Shown: piece by piece, positions 43,857 to 56,025 of the stretch | How positions within the stretch are numbered: the first letter of the stretch is position 1 | How the letters are laid out: each line of letters begins with the position of its first letter | Assembly (NCBI GenBank): GCA_037367355.1 | Contig: CM074705.1 | Span: forward strand, 1,178,001 to 1,242,000 | Length of the DNA stretch: 64,000 bases | Direction of reading: 5' to 3' | Source of the DNA: Neoscytalidium dimidiatum | Lineage: Eukaryota; Ascomycota; Dothideomycetes; Botryosphaeriales; Botryosphaeriaceae | Made by a program: the position numbers and the translations under genes | Notes under the pieces: model-generated | The model's input: the letters and a program-made list of their open reading frames with translations, nothing else | What the model was told of the DNA's origin: nothing | The model's database searches: none

Positions 43857-46800
43857 TCACCAACCCCTCCTCCTCCCGCGTGCCTCCTGACCCCTTTCCT
43901 TCTTTCTCTCCTTGCCCCTCTCCCTCTTTCGCCTCTTCACCCTTTCTGCTCTCTCCGGTTCCGCAACCCTCTCCAACGCTCTCTTCACCCTCCTGCCCTC
44001 TCTCCTTTCCTTCACCCCTTCTCTCACCTTCCCGAGTACCTTGACGTACTCTGTCGTGCCCAGTTTCTTCTGTAGCAGGCCCATGACCTCCGTCGCCGTG
44101 TTGCTCAATCCTTTCTGCGCCTCATTGAACCGTTCGTCCAGGCTCTGCGGCGCAGGAATGGACGGGTCGGTGAGATTGTGGAGGGGTAGCAAGATCGCCG
44201 AGAGGGATGGTTCGAGGGCCGAGGCGGGAAGGGCGTTGCACAACGCCGCCAGGAGCGTCATGGACGCCGTCTTCGGGTACAGCGCTGGCGCTCGCGTGGT
44301 CGCCGGCTCACGGCGCAGGATGAGGGAAAGGCGCGTTAGGAGGTAGTGCAGCGCCGTCACCCTGGTCGCGGAGGCTTGCTGCTGACCAGGGGCAGCCTCC
44401 TCGTCCGCCGCGCCTTCCGAGTCTGACGACGAGGCTTCGTCGCTCTCTTCGCCGGCTTCCTTGAGAGCGCCCTCTTCTGCGGCGCTGCGCCTCTTCCAGT
44501 CTAGACCGTTGACCGCGAAGCAGCGGCCCAGGAAGACGAGATTGCGCACGGCTTGCGTTGCGAGCTCCTCACTGACGCCCGTCACGCGGAGGATGCGCAA
44601 GCTGGCGCTCGTCAAATCCAGCATGTCGTCAGCAGCCAGCTGCAGGCCACCCGAACCGGTAAGGGGAATTCCGGCATATCCATCTGCCGCATTGTGGCTG
44701 GCGAAGTCGGCGAAGTAGAGGCCGATGAGGCGCGCGGCTGAGAGTTTGACCCAAGTATGTGGGAACGTGAGACAAGACCGCACCGTCGTCCATATTGGTT
44801 GCGAACCCGCCGCGAATGTTGTCGTAGGGGAGAGCTTGCAGAGCTTGGCAAATGCTTGCAGCGAATAATAAATCAGCTCCCAATCGCCGTCCCCACGCCT
44901 CTCCCTCGCTTCATTTACGAGACCGGGAAGCTGACGCAGGACGTAATTTGTCTCCTTGGTCTGGCCCTCCTTTACCTCCAGGTATAGAGTAAAGCATTGA
45001 ATCGCGAGACGGCGCTTCAGCGTTTGCTCCTCCTGTTCCAACCACGCCTTCATTATGGAGACAAATTTCTTCGTGCGCTCGCTGTCAGACCTCTCGAAGA
45101 CTCTTTTGAGCAGCAGGCCAGCCATTTCTCTGCATTCTTTATCCTCATCGTTTACGAGACGGAGCACAAGAGGAGCAAATACATTATCAGCAATATCTTG
45201 AACAAGTTCGTCGCCGACTTTATTCAAGAGAAGGTGCAATGCCTCCATAACAGACTGGCGCCCTTCCTTGTACTTGTAGTCCAAGTTTTTGATCAAAAAG
45301 GCAATCTGTTTTGATAGACGCTCCTTGCTCTGCGGGTAGTCCATGAGGAACTGGAAGTAGACTCCGCGAGAGAGATCGCGGGCAGTTCGCGTCTGGTTGG
45401 TTACCATGACAGAGGCAACTGTATCCAGGATCTCATAGACCTCTGTAATGATGGTCTTCCGGCCAAGAACGGCTTTCAGGAAGTTGAATGTTACTCCTTG
45501 GCGGTCCGGCTCCTCCAAGTCGTCCTTGACTCGCTTCAGCAGGTACGCAACATCCTTCTCTTTAACACCGGTGTTACGCCGTTCACGCAATACAGCTGAA
45601 ATGAGCTTCAACGATGCCTGGCCAAGCTCAGTGTCGGTGTCCCTTTCGCCTCTGATAATACGGACAGCTTCGGAGACGTATACTGGAGCATCTTTGTCGA
45701 TTTGCTCGAGAGGAACCTTGATGATGGAGCTCAACAGTCGGATCGCAGACATCTGAATCTCTTCCTGTCCAGAAACCATGGCATCGCCTATGATAGGCAT
45801 GAAACCAGCCATGTTTGTGGGGGTTTTGAGTTCTTCATGCTTCGAGAGGATAGACCGCATAACGTCTAAAGAGAACCGAATGAGCTTGTGGATGTGCGAA
45901 CTTGTGGCTCCTCGGTTGGGCATCTTGTGTGCTGCCTTCATATTGATGAGGTAGCGACGTGTGCGCGGGTCTTCTTCGTCCTTGTTCTTGTTTGGATTGG
46001 CACTGGCCTTGTAAACCTCTTGGATCAGCTGGTAGCAGAACACAAGGATCTCGCGATCTTGTATGGCCTCGTTGTGCATGATACCTAGACCGATACGTCG
46101 AAGGAGCTCGTCAATTTTCTTGACCGACTTTAAGTCTAGTTTCTCCAGTAGCAGAGCTCGGATCGGCTCTACCAGATCAACGAAGTGCTTGATGGTTGTC
46201 GTCTTGGCGATGAGCTCCATGGAATCGAAGCTTTTGCTGCTCTTAACCTCTTTCATTTTGCTGATATAGTCCTCAGCGTCCTTTTCTTGACCGGTAACAC
46301 CGAAAATATCATCCATGGCAACAGACACGATGTCTTTCAAGCAGTAATCGAGTTCTCCAGGCTTGAAAGTTGGTGTCATGGAGACAAGTATCGAGTGCAC
46401 AGTAAAAGATAGGACATGTAGCTGGTATCCACGTTGAAGAGCAGTGCGTAATGCTTTGAGCAGGAACCCAAAATATTCGGGGCCAATCAGCGCAGAAATT
46501 TCAGCCAAGGTCTTTCTCGTCATGTCTCGGGCTTGCTGATCTCTGCTACGCAAAATGGCGCAAATGTCCATGAGGACAGCGGTCAGACGGTCTGTGAAAT
46601 CGGATGTGGGGAGAAGCCGCAGGAGCTTGACCACGATGACGGCTACGGGAACACGCAGGCTTACCGTGGACTCGTCCTTGTGATGGATGTACGTAATCAA
46701 GGGTGGGAGCAGATTGCTGGACAGATCTGAAGCCAGCTTTTCTTTGCTGGGCATGGTTCGCGCAAGACCAACCGTTTCGAGCTTCGCCATCGAAACAGCA

Positions 46801-49800
46801 TCAGCGTCGTCATCATCCGCCGTTCGCTCGCCCGTCGCATCGTTCACATTCGAGTTCCCGGGAGGAGAGACAAGCCCCTTCGCCTGCGCTGCTTTGCTGA
46901 GGCTGTCGATAAAAAGTCCCAGAAGCTTGATGGTCGTCCTATCCATCTCACCCTGGCTATATCTTCTCAACAGAGCTCGGTACTGAGGCCACTCAAGCCA
47001 TAAAGCTAGCGATCCTATCGTTTTCGTAGCCTCCCCAGCGAGATTGGCCGCTGTGCTATCCTCCTCGGCCCTGTCGAAGATGAAATGCTCGATGAGAGGG
47101 ATGAGAATATGGCTGATGTTGGTACTTGAAATCTTGCTGGCCTCGTTTTCTAATCGACGTAGAGCGCGGAGACGACGATGCTGCTGGATATGCAGCACGT
47201 TGCTGAAAACCGATGCCTCATCATCATCCCCGACAAGCAGCACGTGCATGTCGCTCACGACGGACCAAGAGGGGAAGAACCTCACGATCTGCGCCAATAC
47301 AGAAAGATACTCAACCCGCACGAGCTCGGACTTCTCCCGGACACCAGTGTAAATTCCAGGTATAACAGCCGCCGTGATGAGTTCTTGGAATTCATCGCGC
47401 TCCGCATTGTTATCACGTGCGGCAACCTCGATGAATCTCCTCAGGGAGTAAGATGCGTTGATGCGAAGTACGAGCTCTTCCTGTTCCTTGATGTAGAACA
47501 GCATGTTGTTGACAAGCGGAAGCCATTGCTTGACTGTGAAAGTCTGATAGAGCTCTTCATTGATCTGATGATAAGCCTTCGAACGACGATTAAAGTCGGG
47601 TTCGTCTAGCCTTGTCTCCGAAAACGCATTGAGATCAGTAACAAGGCTAGAGACAAGAGCAAGGCCAGAGTCAGTCTGTACAAGGTCTTCCAAAACTTCA
47701 CAGAGAAGAGTGCGGCTTCTGCGATCTTGGAAGAAACTGAATAATGAACAGACAGTCTGGTATATCTCTTGCGTCAACTCATCCTGAGCATTCAACCCAC
47801 ACTGCGGTATAAAATTATGCAGAATATTGAGGAGATCGCTCTTAGTCCTGGGGCTCACCCTCCTTGTCGGCTGCTGCAGGAGAAAAATGGAGATCCGAAT
47901 CATGGATTCCGACTCAACAGATCCCGCAACGAAGGGAGCTAGGCGCGAGATGGTAGACACGCCTGTGTCGAGGAGTTCCTTGCTTGGGCTGCCTTGAATT
48001 TCGCGACCGATCACATTTAGAATGTGGCCAGACTTCGGCTTGAGAATATGGTCCTTTACAAAGGAGGGATGATCTTCCGACGGTTGGTCGACATCCATCG
48101 AATCAGCCTCGGCAAGAGAAATGATATTCTGGAGGATATCTCGCAGAACGAAGAGCTTCACCTGCTCCTTGGCGAAATGAATTCCAAGACAGTCAATAGC
48201 CTTGTCAAGAAGTGTGTTGTTGTATTGGACAAGGAAATGTGCTGTTTGAGAATATTTGCTCCAAGCAGAGAACAGTCTGAGGATACCGGAAACTGATTGA
48301 GCGGTCTCAACCGGAAGCTTCGCTAATCTCGGCTCGACTAGCTCATGAAGAATAGTCGGAATGTACTCAGCCCACCTTTTGAACTCAGGGCAATAATCGA
48401 AAAGTCCGGTGAGGCAGTGAAAACCGACTTGCCGAACCGAATTTAGCAATGCGAGTCCCGAGTTTTCTTTTTGTTCCTCCTGAGATATCTCAATGATCCT
48501 CCTCGATGAGGTAACCAGACAGTACAGAACTGGATCAATCAGTTGCCCAGTGAATGGGCCCATTTGCGTACCAATGATATCGAGCATATCTTCAAGCATA
48601 TTCAGCAGACCGAACTGCTTCCGCGGATCGATGACCTCTGACTCTAGCTTCTCTTGCCGAAATTTGTCCTGCTGGACCAAGGATAAACCGGAAAGGGGGC
48701 CAAGCGCAATGCCGAGGAACTGACGGATTTCATCATCACCAAATTTGGTCAGCGCAATAAAAACAGCCTTTCGCCTCGATTCTTGGCCACGTTTTCCGCT
48801 GCTTGATCCAGAACGTGCGACGACCTTTCCATAAAGAAGGCGCAGAATGACAGGCATGACTTCATGTCGATCGTCGTCTTTCATGGATTCCTCATCTTGT
48901 CCCAGATCCAAGAAGACGGAAATTTGCTCCCTAAACCTTGCATCATCGAGAATGTTCAAGAGATTCTCTTCATAGCGATTGATGCTGCGGTTTTTCCAGG
49001 TCAAAATAGCCTTGAGTGCGGACTTCTGGATCTCCACATCTCCATTGCCAAGTAAGGTCAACAGGGCAGAGTAAACATCTGAAGATCTGTATAGGACTTT
49101 CGGGTTGACAAACTTGGCAAAGAGCCCAAGCATTGACTTTTGATCTTTACGAGCCCATTTGACCTGTACACCCGTCTCCTCTTCAGCTTCATCCACAAGG
49201 TCGTCCGGACTAGCATTGCCGGCATTCTCACTCCCAGTTGCCCACCGGAGAAGCGTAGGAACAAGAAGTCGGGACTTCTTCTCCGCAACTCGAGGAATAG
49301 CGTTGAGAACTCTGAGCGCTTGTGATCGGCTTTGGCCCGTGATGAAATCAACCTTCCGGTGCTCGACGTTGAATTTGTGAATGAGCTGTTGTTCTGCATT
49401 GAACAGGAGCTCTGATGTCTTCTTTGAGAGATTAGATAAATGCAAAAGATTATTGCACTCGAACTCGGTAGTTGCCGTAGTATTGGCAAGTTCCACCGGA
49501 GATGAAGAAAAGGAATCCTGAGACGACAGTTCCTCCGCAGGAATAGCCTCGAGCCATTTGAAAGCAAGCTCGGAAATCACCATCTCACCCTCTTTTGTTT
49601 CGCACATCTCTTTCAAGGCGGTGCAGGAATCTTCCCATATTTGTGTGAAGCTGACGTGAAGAAGACCGAAGCAGAAGGTGGGGATCGCCCTCGCAATCCA
49701 GGGGTCGTCAATTGCAGTCTTGTAAGCGGCGGCAAGGCGACGGACATGCATTGAAACTGTACGTGCCGTTTGGATGTTCAAGGGCGTACTCTCGATCAAC

Positions 49801-51875
49801 ACGGCTGTGGAGAGGAGCTCAGATTCGGTGCCTCTATGCCTCAAAGAGTAAATGAGCTGCAGGATGTCCAAACTTGAAGTACGCAGTTCATGAGACGGCG
49901 ATGCAAGGCAATCGATAGCTGCAGTGATCAGAGGCTCAACATGTTCACCAGCTACTTCCAGACTGTTGGCGTGCGTTTTTAGGTAACGCAAGATTGCACC
50001 AGCGAATTTCGGGTACTGAAGATAGACCGCAGAAGCTGCGCACAACGAGGTCCATATTGCTGCGTTTTCCGCTCTCTTGTCCTGGTTCTGTGCCACGAGA
50101 TCGAAGCCAGCTCCTATAGCGAACTTGGCTTTCGGAGAGGGATCGGCCAACTTCTGTCGTAGGGAACCGCTCAGTAGATCATAAAGGTGCGCGTAAATTT
50201 GCGCCTCCGTTTTGCTCTCGACAGAGGATAATTTCGTAATGTCGAGATACGCATTGCACAGAGCCACATCGTCCTCTGTAACAGGCTGCCTAGAATCTGA
50301 GCTGGAAAGTCTCTTGAACGAGCTTATTATATCTTCCTGCCACGCTGATGGACACGCAAGGGGAGAATTCGAGAAGCAGCCTCGTCCAGCAAGGTGCGGA
50401 ACTAAAAGAGCAAGACCTCGCCTCTCTTGTTTCCATTTCGACACGAAAAATCTGCAATGCAGTTAGTAATATACCAAAGTTTAGATCTCGGAATTTCACC
50501 TCTTGAAGTGTGGCAATAGAATGCTTTGAAATCTCTCCGCCCCCAGCTCGGAAAATAAGTTGCAGAAAGGCAGGAAAGATTGCTGCCACGGGCCACTGGA
50601 AACGGTATCCAGAATCCTTAGATGAGGGATTGCGACATCCATAGGGCAAAGCTGCAATACTACCGCGAGAGAAGCCAGAACGTCAGAGGCGACGGAGGGG
50701 TCATCTAAAGCCTGAGATGACTCCGCGGAGTGTATTATCTGTGACATAGTCCGCACGAGCGAACCCCAGTCGGCTATCCTGGTCCCCTTCCTCACGCCGG
50801 CAACAGTGAAGAGAAGGCGAGCGGCATATCCCAGCCTCTCCTTGTCTATACTCGAGCCAAACCCATCTATTTGCTCCAATACTATTTGCAGTATAGGCCT
50901 GAAAGTGTCGGAGCTCGTATGGTGTATGGTGGCGGTGAGGACGCCTTGGACAACATCCATCGCACAATTCTCCTGTTGTACGAGGGACGCATCATCCTGT
51001 ATAAGAGCCTGGGCAAGTAGCACCTTGAAGACCGCTTCAGCGCTGGAGTGAAGACCATTCTGAACTCCCTTCACGGACTCCACAAAAAGCGTCATCAAAC
51101 CTTGTTGGTACTGATACGTATCGCTTCGCTGCGCCAACTCGTGAAGATCCCTCAAGGCATGAGAAACGACTGTCTCTAATGGTTCCTTATCTCTGTGATA
51201 TGATGCGCCGGCTTTTCTGACCAGAAAGCTCATAGCCTCGGCGGCGAAGCGGGTAACAAAGCTCTTCTGGTGCTCTCGGCCTAGGAGGGGGGCCATAAGA
51301 TTGTAGAGAGGTCGCAAGTCAGGAACAAGCAGCCGCGAGAGGTACTTGAACAGCCAAGCCAGAGATGTGAAGCTCCATTCAATCACCTCAATACCTGGAT
51401 GCTTCGCTGCAACATCACACACTGTCTGCACGGTGCGCGCAAAGTACTTCTCGAACCTTGCGCCCAGGTCATGGGCGAAATGAGAGACCAGGCTCAGCAG
51501 CGGCTCCAGTGACAAAGCATCCCTTTTTTCGATATATCGAATCAACAGATCCATTATGCGATCGGCATGGTAGAGGATTTGCGGAAGCGATTCGCAGAGC
51601 GGGTCGAGTTCGCGGGCAAAGGCCTGGAAGTTTTCGGAGAGATTGAGATCCTTCCATTCTTCGAAGGAGTTCTTGAGGTATGAGGTGGTCGCGGAGAGAT
51701 CCTGCTCGTCAAAGTCGCGGCGGGTTGTTCGGCGGATAGGGTCGATGTTGAGCTTCGCGATGCGCTGGGAGAAGGACTCAAAATGGTGTTTCCGGGAGGA
51801 TTGAGTGCTACCCGGTTTCTTGGGTTTGGAGACCTTGTCGGCCTTCTTGCGCTTGGCCTGCGACACGACGGCCAT
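43857..51875 (-). CDS. UTP20: UTP20, SSU processome HEAT-repeat protein
   Basis: Very large nucleolar protein needed for 18S rRNA maturation as part of the U3 small-subunit processome. Exons 51875-50500 and 50451-43857 give 2656 aa, the usual size for the family. The N-terminus has a basic stretch (AKRKKADKVSKPKK) followed by the typical HHFESFSQRIAKLNID block. The protein is helical HEAT repeat throughout, with the DRIM-type central part (for example ELYQTFTVKQWLPLVNNML and RGVYFQFLMDYPQSKERL). It ends in a Lys/Arg/Glu-rich tail that looks like a nucleolar signal. The single 48 nt intron has a perfect TACTAAC branch site and splits the HFKRFFVSKWKQE block, which marks the family. The frame extends six codons upstream of the ATG but only to TTG. 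Identity very secure. Confidence 0.95.
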
Positions 51876-52248
51876 GGTTGCGCAGGTCTCCAAGTCGCGG
51901 ACAGGAAAACGGACGAGCAGCGGCGAGGGCTACGAGCGTGAGAAGCGTCAGAAAAGTTATGTCGGCGATTTCAGCTGCCTCCGCCGACCGCTCACCGCCC
52001 GGCTCAGGTCCGTGCGCGTACCTACCAGGTTTTGCCGGGCGTCTGTCTGCGCTTATCCTCTTCAGGCTGTCGCCTCTTCGCTCGCTCTCAACCTGACCTC
52101 ACTTCAACCCATCTTGTGAAGGGCTGCGCATCTTGACTACAGCATCACATCAAGACGGCGGACAGTAGTCGCTATTCTCTGAACCATAGACATATCCCTT
52201 CAACTTCCTTCGCATGCTTCAGTGAAGTGCGCCTCAGCCGTTGACAAT
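51876..52248. promoter_or_regulatory. Shared divergent promoter, UTP20 / CWF19L1-like
   Basis: A 373 bp spacer between opposite starts of an rRNA-processing and a splicing-linked gene. No TATA box. Both promoters must overlap here. Confidence 0.6.
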
Positions 52249-54008
52249 ATGGCCTCGAAAATGTAAGCTCAATTTTCGCTTTGCACGACGCCTTTTGATC
52301 ATTCTACGCCTTGTCGTAGCTCGCGGTCTCTCTCCAGCACCACTTAGCTCAGGACCATAAGCAGGAACTTACGACGGGATACAGCGTGGTCATTGGCGGT
52401 GTGAATGGCCAGTTTCCAGAGGTATTCAAGAAAGTTGCTGGTCTGCACGCCAAAAACAGCTTCTCATTCGCGATCGTAGTTGGCGACCTGTTCACCGACC
52501 CCCAAATCTCCACTCCTGAGGATGAGAAGAACGAGACCGACTTGATTGATGGGAAAATCGACCTTCCTCTACCTGTTTATTTCGCCCTTGGTTCCAAGTC
52601 CCTTCCGGAGAAGGTGGTGCAGAAACTCGACGCTTCGGGCGGTGAACTTTGCCCGAATCTCTATTTCCTTGGCAAGCGCAGCACCCTGAAGACCTCTGAA
52701 GGTATCCGCATAGTTGCCCTTGGGGGTTCATTGGATCCGAACATTGCCGCAGGTGTGTCCAAGGACAAGTACCCACCCTTCTATGGAGAGGCCGATGCTC
52801 GCGCGCTGAAGGGCGCAAACAATGCCGACATTCTAGTTACCAGCGAATGGCCAGCGGAGGTGCACACGGGTTCTAAAGTCGAGTTCAATATAAGTCCGGA
52901 AAACAAGCCCATCGAACAGCAGTGCATTTCGGACCTTTGCTCTGCCATTAAGCCACGCTACCACTTCTCTCTGTCCCCGACTGCCTTCTACGAACGCGAG
53001 CCATTCTTTCATGCACCGGCTGAGGATGCCGACGAGGGCTATCGCGTTACGCGCTTCATTAGCCTTGCATCATTCGGCAACCCGAATAAGGCTAGATGGA
53101 TTTATGCCTTCTCGATTGACCCGACAGCTGCTCCTCCAGTGTCGATACCTCCTGGCACAACAGCCTCACCTCTCTCCTTTGCCGGCAAGAAACGGCCCCG
53201 ACCTCCACAGGAGACTTCGTACCGTTTCTCCACGGACGGTGGCAACCGTAAGCGAGGAAACAAGCGGCATCGCGCGGCAGCGCCTACACCAGCGGAATGC
53301 TTCTTTTGTCTTTCGAACCCGAACATCGCCACTCACATGGTCACTTCTATTGGTGAAGAGGCTTATATAACCACTGCTAAAGGTCCACTGACAACTGCAG
53401 CCACATTTGCTCCGGAGCTCAAGTTTCCCTGCCATATGCTTATCATTCCCATGTCGCATTCTCCAACTCTCGCATCCATGGAGGATTCATCTCGCAAGCA
53501 AACATATGACGAGATGGAACGTTACCGTAAGGCTTTGCAAACCTTCGTTGCGGAGACCAGCAAGTCAAAACTGGGTGCCGTCACATGGGAAATTAGCAGA
53601 TCATCTGGTGTCCATACACACTGGCAATTTGTACCCACGCCAGTGGACCTAATCGATCGGGGTCTTGTGGAAGCTGCATTTAAGGTCCAGGCAGAAAACG
53701 AAAAATATCCTAAGATGGAAAAGAAAGACGTTGGTGATGGATACAACGAAGGCAACGACTTCTTCAGGATCAAAATCTGGCGCCCCACTACTGACGGGTT
53801 TGGTTCGAAAGGATCGGAGTCAAATTTTATTCTGCCGCTTGATGCATCGTTCCGTTTCGATCTGCAATTCGGACGCCGGGTGTTAGCCAAGCTGTTGGGA
53901 CTGGAGAACCGGGTTGATTGGCGGGAATGTGCACAAACCCGCGAGGACGAGGAGGGCGATGCGGAGGCGTTCAAGGCGGCATTCAAGGCATATGACTTGA
54001 TGGAGTAG
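52249..54008 (+). CDS. CWF19L1/Drn1-like lariat-debranching-associated protein
   Basis: Member of the CWF19-like 1 family, related to the debranching enzyme Dbr1 and linked to intron turnover after splicing. Exons 52249-52262 and 52385-54008 give 545 aa. The N-terminal part has the Dbr1-like metallophosphoesterase fold (VVIGGVNGQF, VVGDLFTDP, ALGSKSLPE, VALGGSLDP) with poorly kept metal ligands, as known for the family. A basic, Pro-rich linker (KRPRPP, RKRGNKRHR) follows. The C-terminal CwfJ domains contain CFFCLSNPN, LIIPMSHSP and VHTHWQFVP, a HIT-like histidine motif. The first exon encodes only MASK plus two bases; splicing gives MASKIVVIGG, which fits the family start. The 122 nt intron is long for this window. 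Secure as to family. Confidence 0.92.
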
Positions 54009-54525
54009 TAGTGTGGGAAAGCATGAGGCGGTGCGGACTGCTGGCGCGCTTAACGCGAGCTGGCGTGAGAAAAAGCAAACACGCCAAAAGCACCTGACGT
54101 GGCGCTCCCGAGTATGTATACCCAACCCCACACCAATCAGCCTTGACCGATCAATCAGCGCCTTGAAATAGCGCACACTTCCATTCTGTCGCATGTGCTA
54201 GCCGTGAAGATGACGCAGTGTGACGGCGAAGCTCGAAAGCCCTCATCGCCGGCAACAAATATAACTCACGGCACGCTCCCGTCATACGACACCACGTTGT
54301 CAATGGACCCCTGGTGGCACCTGCTCTCGCAATCAGTTAAATTGCGTGGCTCCTTCTGCAATGCTCGACTTCAGCGATTGCTCCTACGTCCTCCCTTGCT
54401 TACCTGTCAATACCAATCGCCTTTTAGAAACATCAAATCGCGCTCCTAGCCCCGACTGCTACTTCAACCTCCAAACCGACCAAACACCCGTAAATACGAC
54501 GCGAATACAGTGAAACCGGCTCGAG
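54009..54525. other. Spacer CWF19L1-like / Cys-rich gene 1
   Basis: About 0.5 kb holding a 3' UTR and the promoter of the next gene. Nothing else is seen. Confidence 0.55.
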
Positions 54526-55246
54526 ATGTGCACCTCCCCTATCACCGTCTACAGCTGCGGCCACACCAAGCCGGACCACATCATTGAGTTCTGCTACACA
54601 GACTACGAGGATGACTGCGGCCAGGTGCATCCGCGCTTCGAGCGCCTGGGGCGCAGGTGCCCGCACTGCACGCGAAGGGCACACAACGAGCTCGAGCGCA
54701 AGGCCGGCATCCCCGCACACGGCCCACACGACGAGGACGCGTCGTCGTCGTCAGCCAGGCTGTCGGTGTCGCCGCGCTCATCTTCGCCGTCTTCTCCCAA
54801 GGGTGAGCCCGTGACATCTACTTCATTTGCGTCGACCGAGTCAGCAGCTAAAATGTACTGCCAGCAGCTTCTCTACCCCGCCACTACTGAGAAGTGCGTT
54901 GTCGCAACAACGGCGCCACTGGAGTTCTCGCGGGCTTCCGCACGTTGCGGTCACGGGAGTGCGATTGGTAACTGTATACCGTCGAAGCAGGGAGAGATGG
55001 AAAAGAACAAGATTCCTGGCCTTGATTTCCGGCTTTAGCAGAGGATTTGAAAACGCTCGCCATCAAAGCTCTACTATGTGATATGAGCACAGGCGGCTAA
55101 GAACGACGGCCATACCTGAGAACCGGATGTTGGCGGAAGGGTTTACGGTTGCGGGGCTGCAGAGGATGGACTATGAGTTGGCACGGGAGATCAAGGTGAA
55201 GTGGGAGCAGTTGGAAATGCTGGCTATTGGGAAATTGGAGAAGTAA
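54526..55246 (+). CDS. Small Cys-rich protein 1, unknown function
   Basis: Not assigned to a named family. Begins MCTSPITVYSCGHTKPDHII and has a Cys/His-rich first 60 residues (C2, C11, GH12-13, a Cys before YTDYEDDC, and CPHC), suggestive of zinc binding. A Ser-rich linker follows. Proposed exons are 54526-54893 and 55093-55246 (173 aa). The donor GTGCGT and the CACAG acceptor keep phase, and the second exon encodes a helical, charged tail (AREIKVKWEQLEML) that looks coding. The 199 nt intron has no good branch site, so this model is moderate. Unspliced, the frame ends at 55038 (170 aa). There is no signal peptide. The N-terminal pattern M-C-x-S-x4-Y-x-C-G is shared with the convergent gene at 55774-56025. 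Confidence 0.6.
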
Positions 55247-55773
55247 GCTGGCTACGGAAATGAACATGGGTTCGGGGAAAGAATTGCTGTCGCAGATTCG
55301 GTTTTTGAAGGAGCATATCTCCTTTTGCGATACCTGGCGGCGACTCTGCCGCATGGCGTTACGGTGGAGACATTTCAGGCATCTCATTATATTTTTACTC
55401 AGAATACAAAAAACGAAAGTGGCATTCGCTCCAGCTCGTCCATCTTTTCCGTATTGCGTCTTCCGTCGACGTCTCATATAACATCTCCTGCGCGGTCATC
55501 GATTTCAACCCACCCGTTGTGCATGCCCTCTTCATTGAGTGCTCTCGTACCACTGCTTATGGATGACCCTGAGAGTGAGGATTGGGAACCCTCATTCCCC
55601 CTTGATTCCAAGTCCGTGGCTCTGACTGTTTGACCGGTAAGATTCTGCCGCTCCCAAGTTAAAACCACTTTTAGTCTGTTCAATGCGCCCGTCCCGCTAT
55701 TTCCCCGTTCGGGGAATGAATTGAGTGTTGCAGTCTCAGTCCTAATGCCATCTTCTAGCCTCAAGCAGTCTCA
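55247..55773. other. Convergent spacer between the two Cys-rich genes
   Basis: Holds both 3' ends. A perfect 7 bp inverted repeat, TTCCCCGTTCGGGGAA, lies at 55701-55716. Open frames on both strands here (55325-55633, 55474-55764) are unrecognised. Confidence 0.5.
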
Positions 55774-56025
55774 CTACTTGTGTTTCAAATGCGCTTTCGC
55801 GGCATCCTTTCCCACTTCCGCGAGCAAAGCTTCATCAGCAGCTCTGAGCGTGCGCAAGGCGTCGCCTTTACAATATGGATAAAAAGCACACTCCTCAGAA
55901 ATCTCATTGATTTCGTCCTGGATACCGTTGCAGTCGATTCCAGTCACGATGTCAAGACAAAGGCCGAATTTCGGGTGACGGTCGGCACAGCCGCAGGCAT
56001 AGACTTTTTTGAAACTTTTGCACAT
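55774..56025 (-). CDS. Small Cys-rich protein 2, unknown function
   Basis: An 83 aa protein without intron, starting MCKSFKKVYACGCADRHPKF. Cysteines are at 2, 11, 13, then in GLC, IDC, EEC and YPYC, and the C-terminus is an Ala/Lys/Leu helix (AADEALLAEVGKDAAKAHL). No signal peptide is present, so it is probably intracellular. The start is the first true ATG; the open frame runs 58 codons further upstream without one. The first 13 residues match the pattern of the neighbouring convergent gene (M-C-x-S...Y-x-C-G), so the two may be diverged duplicates. I know of similar short Cys-rich ORFs in filamentous ascomycetes but no established function. Confidence 0.65.
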   Translation of the reverse strand: MCKSFKKVYACGCADRHPKFGLCLDIVTGIDCNGIQDEINEISEECAFYPYCKGDALRTLRAADEALLAEVGKDAAKAHLKHK

